Of a DNA stretch of 64,000 bases, positions 34,923 to 45,713 are shown piece after piece. The stretch is from the NCBI GenBank assembly GCA_029641185.1, contig JAPWGK010000007.1, positions 496,001 to 560,000 on the forward strand, in the 5' to 3' direction. Each line of letters opens with the position of its first letter. Position 1 is the stretch's first letter. The translations under genes were made by a program, and so were the position numbers. This stretch comes from Pseudofabraea citricarpa (Eukaryota > Ascomycota > Leotiomycetes > Helotiales > Dermateaceae). The notes beneath the pieces are model-generated. The model saw only the letters and a list, made by a program, of their open reading frames with translations. It was not told where the DNA came from and did not search any database.

Positions 34923-36244
34923 GGTGGTTGGTGTTGTTGGTGGTAGCTGCGTCGAGGGGAGAAGCATAGATGAGCCAGGTAGCTGATGGTCAACCAAGAA
35001 GGGTAGAGGAGGCAGATTGACACAATTAAAAAAAGGTAAGAGGTTGGAGGTAGGGTATCAATTAACTCAGAATACCTGTGTGGTACTTTACAAGAAAAGA
35101 CAAGTCAACTGAATGAGAATTGTCTTCTCAAACCTGAGTTCTCTCTACACTTTATCTACATCTGAGGCAGACTTCAACAAATCAATTGACCAATCAGACG
35201 GGCCAGTTCCTGATGTGGCGGTCGCTTGTGCACTGGAGATGACTCGAAATAATTGGCCTGAGTCATTCGCTTATTCCCGACGCGTGAGTGATTATGAGTC
35301 TTTATGATGGTACCACAGCATAGTATCACCACAAAGCTCATGACAACAGTGACGTCAAATTCTAATGTCACGTGTGCGACGCTTGGCCTTCATAACATAC
35401 CTACCTGCCTTACCTAGGTAGGTACCTATTTAAGATAGTCTCCACTTGATTCTCCGACCTTCAAACAATCCCAAAACACAACAGTGCAGACGCAAAGTTG
35501 GTTACGACAAGCAGAAGGTGTGCTGGCTGTACGGCCCGGAAGAATATCATCGCGAGAAAGCACCGCGTCAAGAGAACCAGACGTGCTCGGCTGCAGCTAC
35601 TGACTCTACCACTTAGAGTTGTCACAACACTGACAATAGAGTTGAAACCGGCAACAGGAATGGAAAATACATGAGAGCAGTATTTTCGGGGGGAAGTAAT
35701 AATTTGGCCGTCGGGCGTAACTGCTAACTTTGGCACTTGTAGTTGTCACAGTACTGACAACAGAGTTAAGATTGGCAACAGGAATTGAAACCCCACTGGA
35801 AGAGCAGCAGGTTCAGTGAAAAGTGATGGGTTGGCCGTCAGAGATGATATTATGCCATGCGGGGAAATGAATACCCGTAAACTCCTAGTGCACGTCTTCC
35901 ACCTTCTCCTGTTAGCATTTTGACGAGCAGTATTAGTTAGAAAGAGTACCTAGGTAAGGGGAGGGATATTTATACATGTAAAAGTTCTTTTCACAGCAGT
36001 TGATCAAGTGACTAAAGTGCTATTGATCCCTCTCTTAGAAGGCAGGTTATTCATCTGCTCATGTAACAGACGCAAACATGTATACAGAGAATCCAGAATT
36101 CCAGTTCAATCAAATCAGTTCTCGGTACACTATTACAACAAACGACCCAGATCTTATTTTTCAAGACAGGTCTACGGGCATATACAAGTGTCAGGATAAG
36201 CAAATCCAATCATCAAACAGCTCACATCAAAGTGAAGCTTCCAA
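34923..36244. other. Intergenic upstream of tRNA, with imperfect duplication
   Basis: About 1.3 kb without a gene. It contains two TACCTAGGTA palindromes (35411-35420 and 35947-35956) and an imperfect tandem duplication at about 35,611-35,840. Confidence 0.45.
35611..35840. repeat. Imperfect two-copy direct duplication, period about 124-127 bp
   Basis: ACTTAGAGTTGTCAC at 35611 recurs as ACTTGTAGTTGTCAC at 35735. TGACAATAGAGTT at 35631 recurs as TGACAACAGAGTT, GGCAACAGGAATGGA recurs as GGCAACAGGAATTGA, and TTGGCCGTCG at about 35704 recurs as TTGGCCGTCA at about 35831. The copies diverge by substitutions and small indels and lie in non-coding DNA. Confidence 0.6.
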
Positions 36245-36341
36245 GGTGACTTGGCCGAGCGGTTATGGCGCCAGTTTCAGGTTAACTTGAAATCAAATAT
36301 ACTGGTTCGAAAGAGCGAGGGTTCGAATCCCTCAGTCATCA
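36245..36341 (+). tRNA. tRNA-Leu(CAG) with intron
   Basis: Acceptor stem GGTGACT pairs with AGTCATC (one G-U). The D arm is GCC/GGC around GAGCGGTTAT, the anticodon stem is CCAGT/ACTGG and the loop starts TTCAGG, giving anticodon CAG. An 18-nt intron (TTAACTTGAAATCAAATA) follows one base after the anticodon. A long variable arm and the T arm GAGGG-TTCGAAT-CCCTC follow, then discriminator A. A T-rich pol III terminator comes right after. Confidence 0.88.
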
Positions 36342-36362
36342 TTTCTTTTTGCTTTTTCTTTT
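36342..36362 (+). terminator. Pol III terminator of tRNA-Leu
   Basis: T-rich tract (TTTCTTTTTGCTTTTTC) directly after the tRNA 3' end. Confidence 0.6.
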
Positions 36363-37546
36363 GCTCTGTGGTTTCCTGAATGGGAAAAGGTTTATTCATC
36401 ACCAAGGCTTCCCTTTTTTTCCTCCCCTCTGCCTCGTAGACACTTAATTTTTAAGCGAGACGCTTTCACCCCTCCTCACACTTGTCAGATAAGAAAGTCA
36501 CAGATTGTTCTTAATCTAATTTTTATTTAATGTGCTTATATTTCTTTCCTTTTCTCTGTTTTCGTTGATCTTATTTATACAAAGGTCGCATTTCTAAATG
36601 CTACTATCATCACTATTATAAATACACCTGTTTCTCCAGGTGCTGCGGGTATGGATAATATCACTATCAACTTTGAAGATTACTTAACAGCTGTTGGATG
36701 TTGAGTGACATAAGCACAGATCGATGTGAGCCTTTGCTTAGAAGTTCAAAGGGTTATTACACTGCTTTCCCTTTGGTTGGAGTTGGTAGCGATAGTTTAG
36801 AGAATGGTTTGTTTCCCCCTATGTTCTATGAATTGACCAAGATTATTTGGTAACATAAAATAATACAGATATCCAAAACTGAAATAGAATTTGCTGTGAG
36901 ATAGCTTGGGCAAAAGGACTTGAAGGATTTGAAGTAATCCCACCAAAGATATCGAATACTGAAGTACTGGCAACATTATGCCACCGAACAATTAAGTAGT
37001 TAATGACTAAGGAATGCATAATGGTTTAAGAGACGTAAAGGCAAAGGTGGAGCTATGTATTGTTCAATCTACCTCTAATTTGGGTTACTTCTCAGCTAGA
37101 GAATTCGATGTATGCATTCTGTATACTTCTCCCACTGTCCAAGCTTTCTAGAGATTCGTTGATTGTGATGTCGCTATGTACGGCAGGTTAAGGTAAGAAC
37201 TATTGTGCCTGAAACCCCTGTATTTGGCTTATCCATAAGGAATAACCAAGAGATGATACTCCCCAAAACCATCAAATGATTCCCTTCCATAGTGTTCCAG
37301 CTCGGCATGTCTAAAATCCCTGCAAAGTTAATTTGTTCGACGACATATGTCACCCACAAGAAGTAGCATAGATGGCTGGAAAATGACTTTTGAAGACTGC
37401 ATAAGATGTTAGAATCAGGATCATAGTTCTTCAGAAGAATCACATACCCGTGTAGCCAGATTACATACGCCGATATGCCTCTACCTCGAGAACATCGGCT
37501 TCAGGATTCCACCACTTTTGTATTTTCAATCAACCTCTCGCCCAAA
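36363..37546. other. Intergenic, AT-rich
   Basis: About 1.2 kb between the tRNA and the Y14 gene. No gene or element recognised. Confidence 0.5.
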
Positions 37547-38050
37547 TCACTGGATATCTCCATCCTTCCGAGCTGGACTGCGACTCCTGCTTCGCGCTCT
37601 TCCCTTCGCTGGAGGTCTGCCACCTCTTCCTTTCCCTGGCGGTGGTCTAACAAAGGCGAAATCAACATCAATCGTCTGCTCCAACAATTTTGTGTCATGG
37701 CAACCATCGATCGCAGCTCGAGCTTCGTCCAAAGTAGGGTACTCGATCAAAGCATAGCCCTGGCATCATCAGTCTCGTCCTAGCTTTCTTCTGGGCAATC
37801 TCACCTTGACATAACCAGTTCTGCGATCCAGATTCAGATGCAAGTTCTTGATCTCGCCAAACTCGGCGAACTTGTCGGTCAAATCCTCCTCGCTGGCTTC
37901 CTCGTGAATGTTCGTAGCAATGATGATCCATCCTTCGATCGAGCGCACTGCTGTTGCGTTGGTGTGGGTTGCCATGGAGGCATTCTTAGGATCGTTCTTG
38001 TACTCGACTTCGGGCGACGGCGCGTCGACTTCCATTTCTGTGTCTGCCAT
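37547..38050 (-). CDS. Y14/RBM8A exon-junction-complex RNA-binding protein
   Basis: Two exons: 37805-38050 and 37547-37759 (459 nt, 152 aa) around a 45-nt intron. An acidic N-terminus leads to [22 protein letters not shown], then the strongly conserved [22 protein letters not shown] and, after the intron, [15 protein letters not shown] (RNP1). [10 protein letters not shown] and an Arg/Ser-rich C-terminus ([10 protein letters not shown]) follow. This single-RRM layout is diagnostic of Y14, which heterodimerises with Mago in the exon-junction complex that marks spliced mRNA in the nucleus. Known Y14 proteins are about 150-175 aa, so length fits. It shares a 476-nt promoter region with the divergent MFS gene. 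Confidence 0.92.
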
Positions 38051-38526
38051 CTTGAGTTGGGCTTGGGTAGGTTGAGGTTGAATTGGTGGTGTGGGAGGTT
38101 GAGGCTGTCGATGGAGATTGTTTGCGCGTGAGGCTGAAGTTGTGGAGTTCTGCGAGCGACCTGTGTTGTCACGTGCTGGGAAATTGGTACTTGGCCCCGC
38201 GGAACGTCACGACGCAATTGTCCAAAACATTATCCCACCCTCTGTATACCTTCTCTCTGATATACTCTGCATGCGCCGTTCCATTGCGGCATTGTTCTTG
38301 CGCTCAGCTTCCTCTTTTGTCCGCAAGGCAATAAGGCTCCGGCGATACCGGCCGTTAGTCCACGAGCTCATTGGCTTTGGTATGATGAACCTTGAATACC
38401 TGCATTTCCGGCGTCATGGACGTTACTGGCGAGGGTATCCGTAGTCCCAATTGTATAAATGGGATGAATCATTTCCTTTGCCCCTCTTCCTAATTCCCAA
38501 CCACGGTTTCTTCAACCAAGTTTTAC
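38051..38526. promoter_or_regulatory. Divergent promoter, Y14 and MFS carrier
   Basis: 476-nt spacer between divergent start codons. No specific site assigned. Confidence 0.4.
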
Positions 38527-39925
38527 ATGACAATGGCATCCAGTGTGCGGGAATTGCAAACCCTCGAGAGATCAGCTCCAAGTCCAAGACATGAAGTCGA
38601 CGACACAGCTGGGTCTCATAGGGAGGTTGAAGTGCCAAGTCTGCCTCCTACAGATCATGGCAAAGGCGCCTATCTTGTTCTCGCAGGTTGCACACTGATC
38701 CAAGCTCCCATTTGGGGTAAGCATTCGACATGATCCAAGGATTTTCCTAGTCACTGAATCTTTAGGTTATTCGCTGGCTTTTGGTGTTTTCCAAGAGTAT
38801 TATACCACTCACAATTTCGAGGGCCAGTCCGGAGCAGTGGCTACAGTCGGAACTACCCTTCTTGGTATAATTTATCTGATGATGCCCGTTTCATTTACGG
38901 TCCTCACTCGATATCCTCAGTTACGACCTTACTGCGGCCCTTTAGGGTTGATCATTACTGTTGGAAGTCTCATAATCTCAGCATATGCTACAAAAATATG
39001 GCAACTCATTGCATCACAAGGTGTGCTTTGTGCCATTGGAAGCGGACTACTCTTTAGCCCCACAACCCTTTATCTGGATGAATGGTTCATATCTCGGAAA
39101 GGCATGGCTTACGGCACTATCTGGGCTGGAAAATCAGTGGCTGGTGTTATCTTCCCGTTTCTTATGAGCAGCCTTCTCAACCGCTTTGGGCCACGAGTTA
39201 CTCTTCAGGCATGGGCTGCTGCTGTTGCCATCATGACAACACCACTCCTCTTTTTCCTCAAGCCAAGAATCCCACTTCAAACGTCATCCAACCGGAATCC
39301 ACGGCCGTTGTCATGGAGCTTTCTTACACATAACACGTTCTGGATGATGCAGATCGGGAGCATTATTCAATCTTTTGGATACCTTCTGCCACAAACATAT
39401 CTCGCATCATATGCTCACACCCTTGGCCTTCCAGATGTTACAGGGGCAATTCTTCTTGCGGTCTTCAGTTTTGCTTCTGTTCCAGGGGCTCTTACGATTG
39501 GCCTTCTAGGAGATCGGCTTGCACCTACGACAGTCATTATGATATCTTCTGTGGGGTCAACAGTGGCTGTTTTTCTCTTCTGGGGACTTTCAGCACATAT
39601 GGCGCTTCTATCAGTCTTTGTAATCACGTATGGCTTCTTCGCAGGCGGGTTCAGCTCGACTTGGTCCGGAATCTTGCACGAGATCAAAAGGGAGGATGAC
39701 GGTGTTGATACTGGTTTGGTTATGGGATTACTCCTTGGCGGCAGAGGTCTGGGATATGTTCTGAGCGGGCCAGCCAGTGCAGCACTGCTAAGAGATGCAT
39801 GGAGTACAGATGGAAAATGGGGGTACGAGACTCAATATGGGCCAATGATTATCTGCACCGGCATCACAGCTGTTTTTGGTGGATGGGGCTGGATCTGGAA
39901 GATGATGAAGCAGGTCATTCCTTGA
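38527..39925 (+). CDS. MFS monocarboxylate-transporter-like carrier
   Basis: Two exons: 38527-38716 and 38766-39925 (1350 nt, 449 aa). A polar N-terminus of about 45 residues precedes the first membrane segment (GAYLVLAGCTLIQAPIWGYSLAFGVFQEYY), which intron 1 splits. About twelve hydrophobic segments follow, with a central loop around KPRIPLQTSSNRNPRPLSW. The WGYSxAFGVFQEYY motif and FGRVTLQAWA-like region (FGPRVTLQAWAAA) are typical of fungal MFS proteins related to monocarboxylate permeases (MCH-like). Substrate unknown. An alternative start two codons downstream (Met3) exists. Confidence 0.87.
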
Positions 39926-40496
39926 AACTTCACTACTTCTATCATTATCACGATTGCCCCGAGGATCAATCTATGCATTTAGTACAGAATTGGACCTTTG
40001 GTCTCGCCAACTTGATAGAGCGGTGTCTGGTTTTACAGCGAGTTGGAAAGCAAGATCCCTGATATATGATTAGTACATGTCGCACACTTCTTGAAGCTTG
40101 AAAATATAATTATGAAAATAGATCTTTCATTGATGCTTTTAGGCTAAACACTAGCGGGTAGAAAAAATATTGACAGGCCAGAAATAAGAGAAAAAAGTTA
40201 ACAAGCACTGGAGGCAGTACCTATTGTGCCTCTTCCTCTGCGAAGTTCTCTTCTTTCTCCTTTTTCTTCTCCTCTCCCTTTTCCTTTTTCGAATCCGAAC
40301 GGAAGGGATAACGTTCCTCCCCTTGGAGCTTCTCTTTCGTCTATCTTTCGTCTATCTTCTCTGTTTACAACAGGATATTATAACTTTCTGATGCAAGGGT
40401 TTGCACATTTATTCGTTTCAGCACCATTGTTTTGAGCTGTGGGAGCAATAATAGCCCGAGAACGAATAAGTATCTCATTGTAATATGAGTGTAAAT
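39926..40496. other. Intergenic, pyrimidine-rich
   Basis: 3' flank of two convergent genes. A C/T-rich run spans about 40,217-40,290. No gene called. Confidence 0.45.
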
Positions 40497-41275
40497 TTAG
40501 GCCATAGCCTCAATGTAAGCCCCGAAAGAAAAAACAGCACCAGCACCTCCCATCTCATCGTTGTCCTCGTCGTCCATTTCGTCGTCGTCCTCCTCCTCCT
40601 CCTCATCACTCTCTTCCTCTTCTTCTTCCTCTTCCTCCTCTTCCTCTTCATCCACTCCCCAACCTCGCCGCACCTCTTCCCATCCATCTCCAGCCTCCCA
40701 GTCCCCCGCCCTTGCAGCAGCGGCGAAGGCCAGCTTGCGCTGGTTCTTGCCCTTCCTCTTCTTCTTCTTTGGCGTTGTCTCCTGCTAAAATATTGAATTT
40801 AGTCCCAAAACCATATAACAACGGAAAGTTTATTAATAACAGAAGGTTAAATAATAGCAGAAGCCTCAGTTCTAGGAAGTTGTCGATGGAAAGAAATGAT
40901 ACGGAGACAACGTTGCGTTCGCCAATAATTTGAGAGAGGAAATAGTCAACTTACGTCGGTGATGGTGAGATGTGCCAATGCAGCACCCGCAGCAGCAACC
41001 AAGGGAGCAAGAGACGGAGGGGTAGCTGCGGCAGCAGCAGGATTGCTGTTGGCCCTGGGACCAAGGGAAAGGGCCTCCATCTTGCGTACTATCTCTGGCC
41101 GCCGCCGATGTTTTGGCTTTGGCTTTGGCTTGCCCAAAATTTGTTTGCAACCATTGTTGCCGAGCACGAGTCTGACCTCGTCTTCCTGCTTCTTCTTCTC
41201 TTCTTTCTTCTTTCTTCTCTCCTTCAACTTTCGCCCTTTCTGGGCGTCCCAGTCCTCGTCATGCTTTTTGGCCAT
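40497..41275 (-). CDS. Highly charged Lys/Glu-rich hypothetical protein
   Basis: Two exons: 40955-41275 and 40497-40781 (606 nt, 201 aa). The intron is 173 nt with GTAAGT donor. N-terminal residues are strongly basic (KLKERRKKKEEKKKQEDE, then KPKPKPKHRRRPEIVRKM), followed by an Ala/Pro linker. Exon 2 starts with KKKKRKGKNQRKLAFAAAA, then WEEVRRGWG and a tract of about 40 residues that are nearly all Glu or Asp. It ends GAYIEAMA. No family recognised; charge pattern resembles nuclear or nucleolar proteins. The acidic tract is encoded by almost pure GAA/GAG/GAT/GAC triplets and is likely length-polymorphic. A nearby in-frame acceptor three bases upstream (TTTTAG) is also possible. Confidence 0.65.
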
Positions 41276-42079
41276 GACTAGAAAGATATTTTGGGGGATT
41301 TTTTAAAACCCGAAATTGGAGCGGTGCTGGTTGCTGAGTGGTGCGGGCGAGGCACGATGCTTGAAGACTTGGGAGGGCGCGGAAGAAAGAAGAGAAAGAA
41401 AGATCGAGTGCAGCTATTCAGAGACGTTTTGTTTACTCGGTGCTGGTGAAGCTAAGCGAGCTAACGACCTCTCAGGGCCAACTTTGTAAAAGCGCAACAC
41501 ATCCCCCAGCATGATTAGCATAGTCCTTTCAACAAAAACCGCCTCTGCTCTTTTCGTTATGTTGGTGAAAACTGCTTTCTATTCAATAGCCAGCTAATAT
41601 TTACGTATATGAAAACGCCTTATTACCAATTGTATCTCCGTTGCTATCTTGCTCTACGTTTTCATACCCTCCGGGTTCGTTAACAGCTTTGACCATGAGT
41701 GGATATAAGAAGATCCAAGTTTAAGACAGCTTATAATCTGTGTAGTTAGCAATTGATATACCTTGCTAAAGGTTCTTCCTTCCGCTTTCCCCTAGTTGAA
41801 ATCCGAATACAAATTTTAGAGTAGAGGGAGCCGAGCCCCTCGCTTGAAGCCGAGTTGCGTTTTGCCTTGGTACATCAAAAAGAGGGTAGTAATTCATTCT
41901 ACTGTATTGAAAGCGTTGGAAAGCAAGGACCTCTGTACCCATGTTGGTCTTACGTATAGAAAGCACGTGGAAAGCGTTGCAAGGGGCGCGGGGTGCAAAC
42001 TTGCGCAGGCATCAACAAATTGCTGCCTTGCTCGCTTAAGGGTACCTTATATATATATTAAAATAACAGTTTGGCGTTT

Positions 42080-42400
42080 GGCCTGATGGCCTAGTTGAGA
42101 TACGTATCACCCCTTCCCTCCCCCACCCCTTGAACAGCTTACTTCGAACAGACGGATAAGAGCCAGAAAGATTGAAAGATATCTGCTTGGAAGTCGCGGC
42201 CTCGTCGGTGAGAACCACTTGGTGTCTGTGTTGCGTGCGCTTATCCACCTTGCACTCCTAAATATACCTTCACTGGTATACCCACCTTAGAGAATTCCTT
42301 AGGATGGTGGTTCAACTCCACCCGAGGTTGGCTCCCGCCTTCCTCGCAGCGGCATCAACTCTGATACGCGCAACTTATTCTTTTGCCCTTTTTTTCGTCC
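42080..42400 (+). repeat. SINE-like dispersed repeat, copy A
   Basis: Colinear with 63,045-63,350. Shared landmarks in order are CCCTCCCCCACCCCT, CTTACTTCG, TAAGAGCC, CTTGGAAGTC (CTTGAAAGTC in copy B), GTGCGCTTA-CC, ACCTTCAC, GGTGGTTC-A-CCACCC, GCAGCG, GATACGCGC and a T-run. The 5' end holds a box-A-like TGGCCTAGTTG at about 42,087. GGTTCAACTCC at about 42,308 resembles a pol III box B. Copies have diverged, so this is an old or RIP-altered family. Confidence 0.55.
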
Positions 42401-42756
42401 CACCACAGGTTGGAGTTCTTTTTTTGTATAGAGTAAGCTCTATCTATCTAATATGTAGGCAAGAGAAAAATGAAGCGCGCAGGTCTTCTCTACATACCTT
42501 TTTGCCGTTGTTTTTCCTTTTCTATCGAGTAAGTCTTGTTTATATCTAACGAATAAGCGAGGAAGAGTTACGCGCGCTGTTTCCTTTTTGCTTGCTTATC
42601 TTTTTGCGTATATTATTGCAGTTGCTTCTCTTTTTCTTCCACGCGTAATAGTTATTCCTGGTGCACCTATCCCTACACCACTCACGGGATAGCTACCTCG
42701 GACTCTTCTCTCTAGTTTCACCTCTAGAGTTCGCTCCCATCAACGGGATGATCGAG

Positions 42757-42794
42757 TCTATTTCAACATCTATTTCAACATCTATTTCAACATC
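42757..42794 (+). repeat. Three-copy 12-bp tandem repeat
   Basis: TCTATTTCAACA repeated three times in perfect tandem, followed by TC. Confidence 0.85.
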
Positions 42795-43400
42795 AGAGCA
42801 TTTAAGGTGATGATGTATTTGAGGCTTTTCAACCATTGGCCGACCTGCCTTCTTGCACATGGACATTGTTCTTGGGATGACTATTTGATTGAAAGGCCTC
42901 TCTACGTGGTGATTAATAGGAAGAACTGATAAGTTAAAGTCCCTATCTAATTTTTTGTGACTATCTGCTTTCTGCTTGCCAGATTACCAGCTAAGAGAAG
43001 TAAGTAAGAGCCTAAGTAATAAAAGATATAGCTGTAATCAGTGGCGGGATAGCTTGCTAACAGCCAAATTGCATAAAAGGGGCAGTCATCACAAAATCAG
43101 TTCCATGTAATTATCTCGTGAGAAACCAAGTGACATTTTGATCTGCTACTGACTAGTATCCCATCCTCTCCTCTCTCCCTCCCCTCGCCATCTTAAATTA
43201 TTACATCCGAATCCGGATAAAAGAGCCAAGTATCTACACAAAAAATCCCTCCACCAAGAAACGGCAAAATGCCAACAAAGGAAAACTTCAGGTCTTAAGG
43301 TCATGTAAGAATCGAAAACACCCCTCATCACCAAACCACCTATCTCAAAACCCCCTTTTCATTACGGTCATCATAAAAGTTTCGTTATTTTTTGTGATCC

Positions 43401-44808
43401 TCAGTAAGAAGCATAGAGGAAAGCCAGCTGGTCAACCTCATCACCATCCTGGCCCAGGTATCCCACAATCTGCCAGTTGGCAGGTGCGGTATAGGTAACG
43501 CAGTCATCGGTAGCGACGCCAGTGCTGAGAGTCTTGCCAGCACTGGTGGTAGCCAAGATATAGAAGATCCGTGTGGTGTCGCTGTATTTGCCCTGGCAGA
43601 GCTTGGCAGAAGTCCAGTACTCGGAAGCCCCAAGGGTAAGGCTGGTTGCGGTTCCGCCTGTGCTGCCGTGAGTGAAGGTAGCGCCAGAAGTGAGAGTCAA
43701 TCCGACAGAGTCAACACGATTACCGCCTCGGAAGGTGATGACGGAAGTCTTTGGTGAAGCTGGAAGAGAGTCCAAATCGTTGAACCAAGTGCCATGTGGG
43801 CCGCCCCAGAAGTTTGACTGGCGGCGAGTAGAGCTGACTGCCCAAGTCAGGTTGACCGAGATGGGATTGTGGTCACTGAGGATCGAGCCGTCAGCCTGTA
43901 CGAACTTGGAGGATTCGTAGTTGAAGTATGTAGCCTGGAGATCTAATTGCTTGGAGCCTCGATAGAAGACTTTGTCGACTGTCTCGCAGGTATTGATGAG
44001 AGATGGGTTGTCGCAGAGGGTTTCAACTGTTGGGTTGACACCTGCTCTCTCGATTTCGACGAATGCATCGGTCATCCCGTTTTGGTTGGCAAAGATAGTG
44101 ATGTTGTCTCTTGTACGGGTGTAACGAGAGTTGGTATCTCCAAAGATCATAACTGAGTTGCCGATAGACCAGGTGCTAATGTAGTCAGAAACTTGCTTGA
44201 GGTTGGCCGCACGAGCAACCAAGTCACCCTCTTCGGTACTAATGGGAATGTTAGTTTATTTGTCTGAAACAAAGAGTAGAAAACATACCCAGCATCGGCG
44301 TGAAGGTTATAGAAGTCGATATAAACACCCTCGGAGACTTGGCCCCGCATAAAGGTGAAGCCCTTTGGCGTCAAGCAGTCATTCGACGAAGCATCAGAAC
44401 ATGTAGCCCACTTTACGCGGGTGAAGTTAATCCAGTCGAAGTTAGATATCGAGTTGAGGCCACTACCAAAAGGGACTCCACCAGAAGTTGCCGTACGATA
44501 TGGATGATCGTTGGTAGCATAAATATTGGCATGGTAGTTGAAATCCTAAGAAAATTAGCAAGGTCTTAAGTTTGAAGGAGAAAATAACATACCTCTTGCA
44601 TGTGAATCATATCGTAATCATACTCGTTGAAGTATGTTCCAATAGTTCCAGCATTTGTGGCCTTGTCACCAGGCACATCATTTCCCTGCAAGATAGCTGG
44701 CAAGCCAGCAACATTCATTGTCAAGACAGTGAAATCTCCAGCAGTGGCCGCAGCCGAGGTGCTTGAGAATAAGGCGGTAGCCGCCAAGCTGAACAGAGTG
44801 GACTTCAT
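43401..44808 (-). CDS. Secreted EEP-fold hydrolase with C-terminal jacalin-like lectin domain
   Basis: Three exons: 44593-44808, 44289-44545, 43401-44238 (1311 nt, 436 aa). A signal peptide (KSTLFSLAATALFSSTSAAA) precedes an endonuclease/exonuclease/phosphatase domain. Its motifs are LTMNVAGLP, IHMQE, DFYNLHADAG, MIFGDTNSRYT and LSDHNPISVN, matching the family's metal-binding and His/Asp residues. From about residue 300 a jacalin-type beta-prism domain follows: NFWGGPHGTWFNDL, ITFRGGNRVDSVGL, FTHGSTGG, LTLGASEYWTSAKL, ending GYLGQDGDEVDQLAFLYA. EEP enzymes cleave nucleic acids, sphingomyelin or phosphoinositides. The lectin domain suggests carbohydrate targeting. Substrate unassigned. Confidence 0.85.
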
Positions 44809-44867
44809 AGCTTTGATTGAGGTGAGCGGTGATGATGGAAATAATTTGAAGCTGGTATCACAAGCTC

Positions 44868-44873
44868 TTTATA
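44868..44873 (-). promoter_or_regulatory. Candidate TATA box of the EEP-lectin gene
   Basis: TATAAA on the minus strand about 60 nt upstream of the ATG at 44808. Confidence 0.45.
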
Positions 44874-45713
44874 ACAAGTGACCGTTGTACGGAGATTAGG
44901 TACCGAGCATCACCTTCTTCATTTCATGGTATCATCTGCAGATTGATCAGATCCGATCTTGAATTCCGGCGAAACTATGGTTGACCGGCATGCAAGTGAT
45001 TGAACCGCTGTGGCTCGGGCCATTGTGCCCTTGTGTTAACCTGGGGAGAGCTTAAATGATACGCCCTCGATCACTGAAGTAGCCACACGTGCGGACGCTT
45101 CAGGACAATGAGCTTCCGCGTGGGCAAAGGCTCGCGGCAATTGGCCGAGGAAGTTGATAAGACATTCATTTACGCGTGCATCATCAGCGGAGAAAGTGAT
45201 GTTTTGGGAAGAGGGGAAAATCGATAAACATTGCCGATGTACAACCATGTCATGAACCTGGCTAACACGCCAAATTCGGCAGCTGACGGTTCTCAAGCGA
45301 CAATTGTCGAGGACGTGCGTTATACCATGGAGTATAATGAGCATAGGCACGTTCCGAAGCGAGTGGAACAAGAGCAAACAGGGTGTCAAAAGCATTGCTA
45401 ATCTTGAATAATGAGAGTTTGCGGGTACTCCAAGCTCTTCGTATCCAGCAAATGTCACGCTCCCGGCTTTAGATATCACGAAACGCACAGGCACTCGCCA
45501 GTTGACACAACAAGTCGCTCCACCCACCGTCAAGGTAACGTCGTGTTGGGATCCTGTGTTGGCACGGTGGTATTGCTGTTGAGTAATATTTTTTGAGAAA
45601 AAGACATCCAGTGGAACTCCATTTCAATTGGTGGCATGCGTCAATTTTTGATCGCTATGAACTGTGTAATAGCAAAGCCCCCGTTTCCATAACCCCGAAA
45701 GAAACACAACCCT
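44874..45713. other. Intergenic
   Basis: About 840 nt between two minus-strand genes. A minus frame (45036-45533) has no motif and was not called. Confidence 0.45.

Larger units (their letters stand above)
41276..43400. other. Gene-free region with one SINE-like repeat copy
   Basis: About 2.1 kb without a supported gene. Contains a dispersed-repeat copy at about 42,080-42,400 and a short 12-bp tandem repeat at 42,757-42,794. Confidence 0.5.

Noticed and set aside
45036..45533. 165-codon minus-strand frame upstream of uL14
   Set aside because: No motif or splice context, and no homology signal visible by eye.
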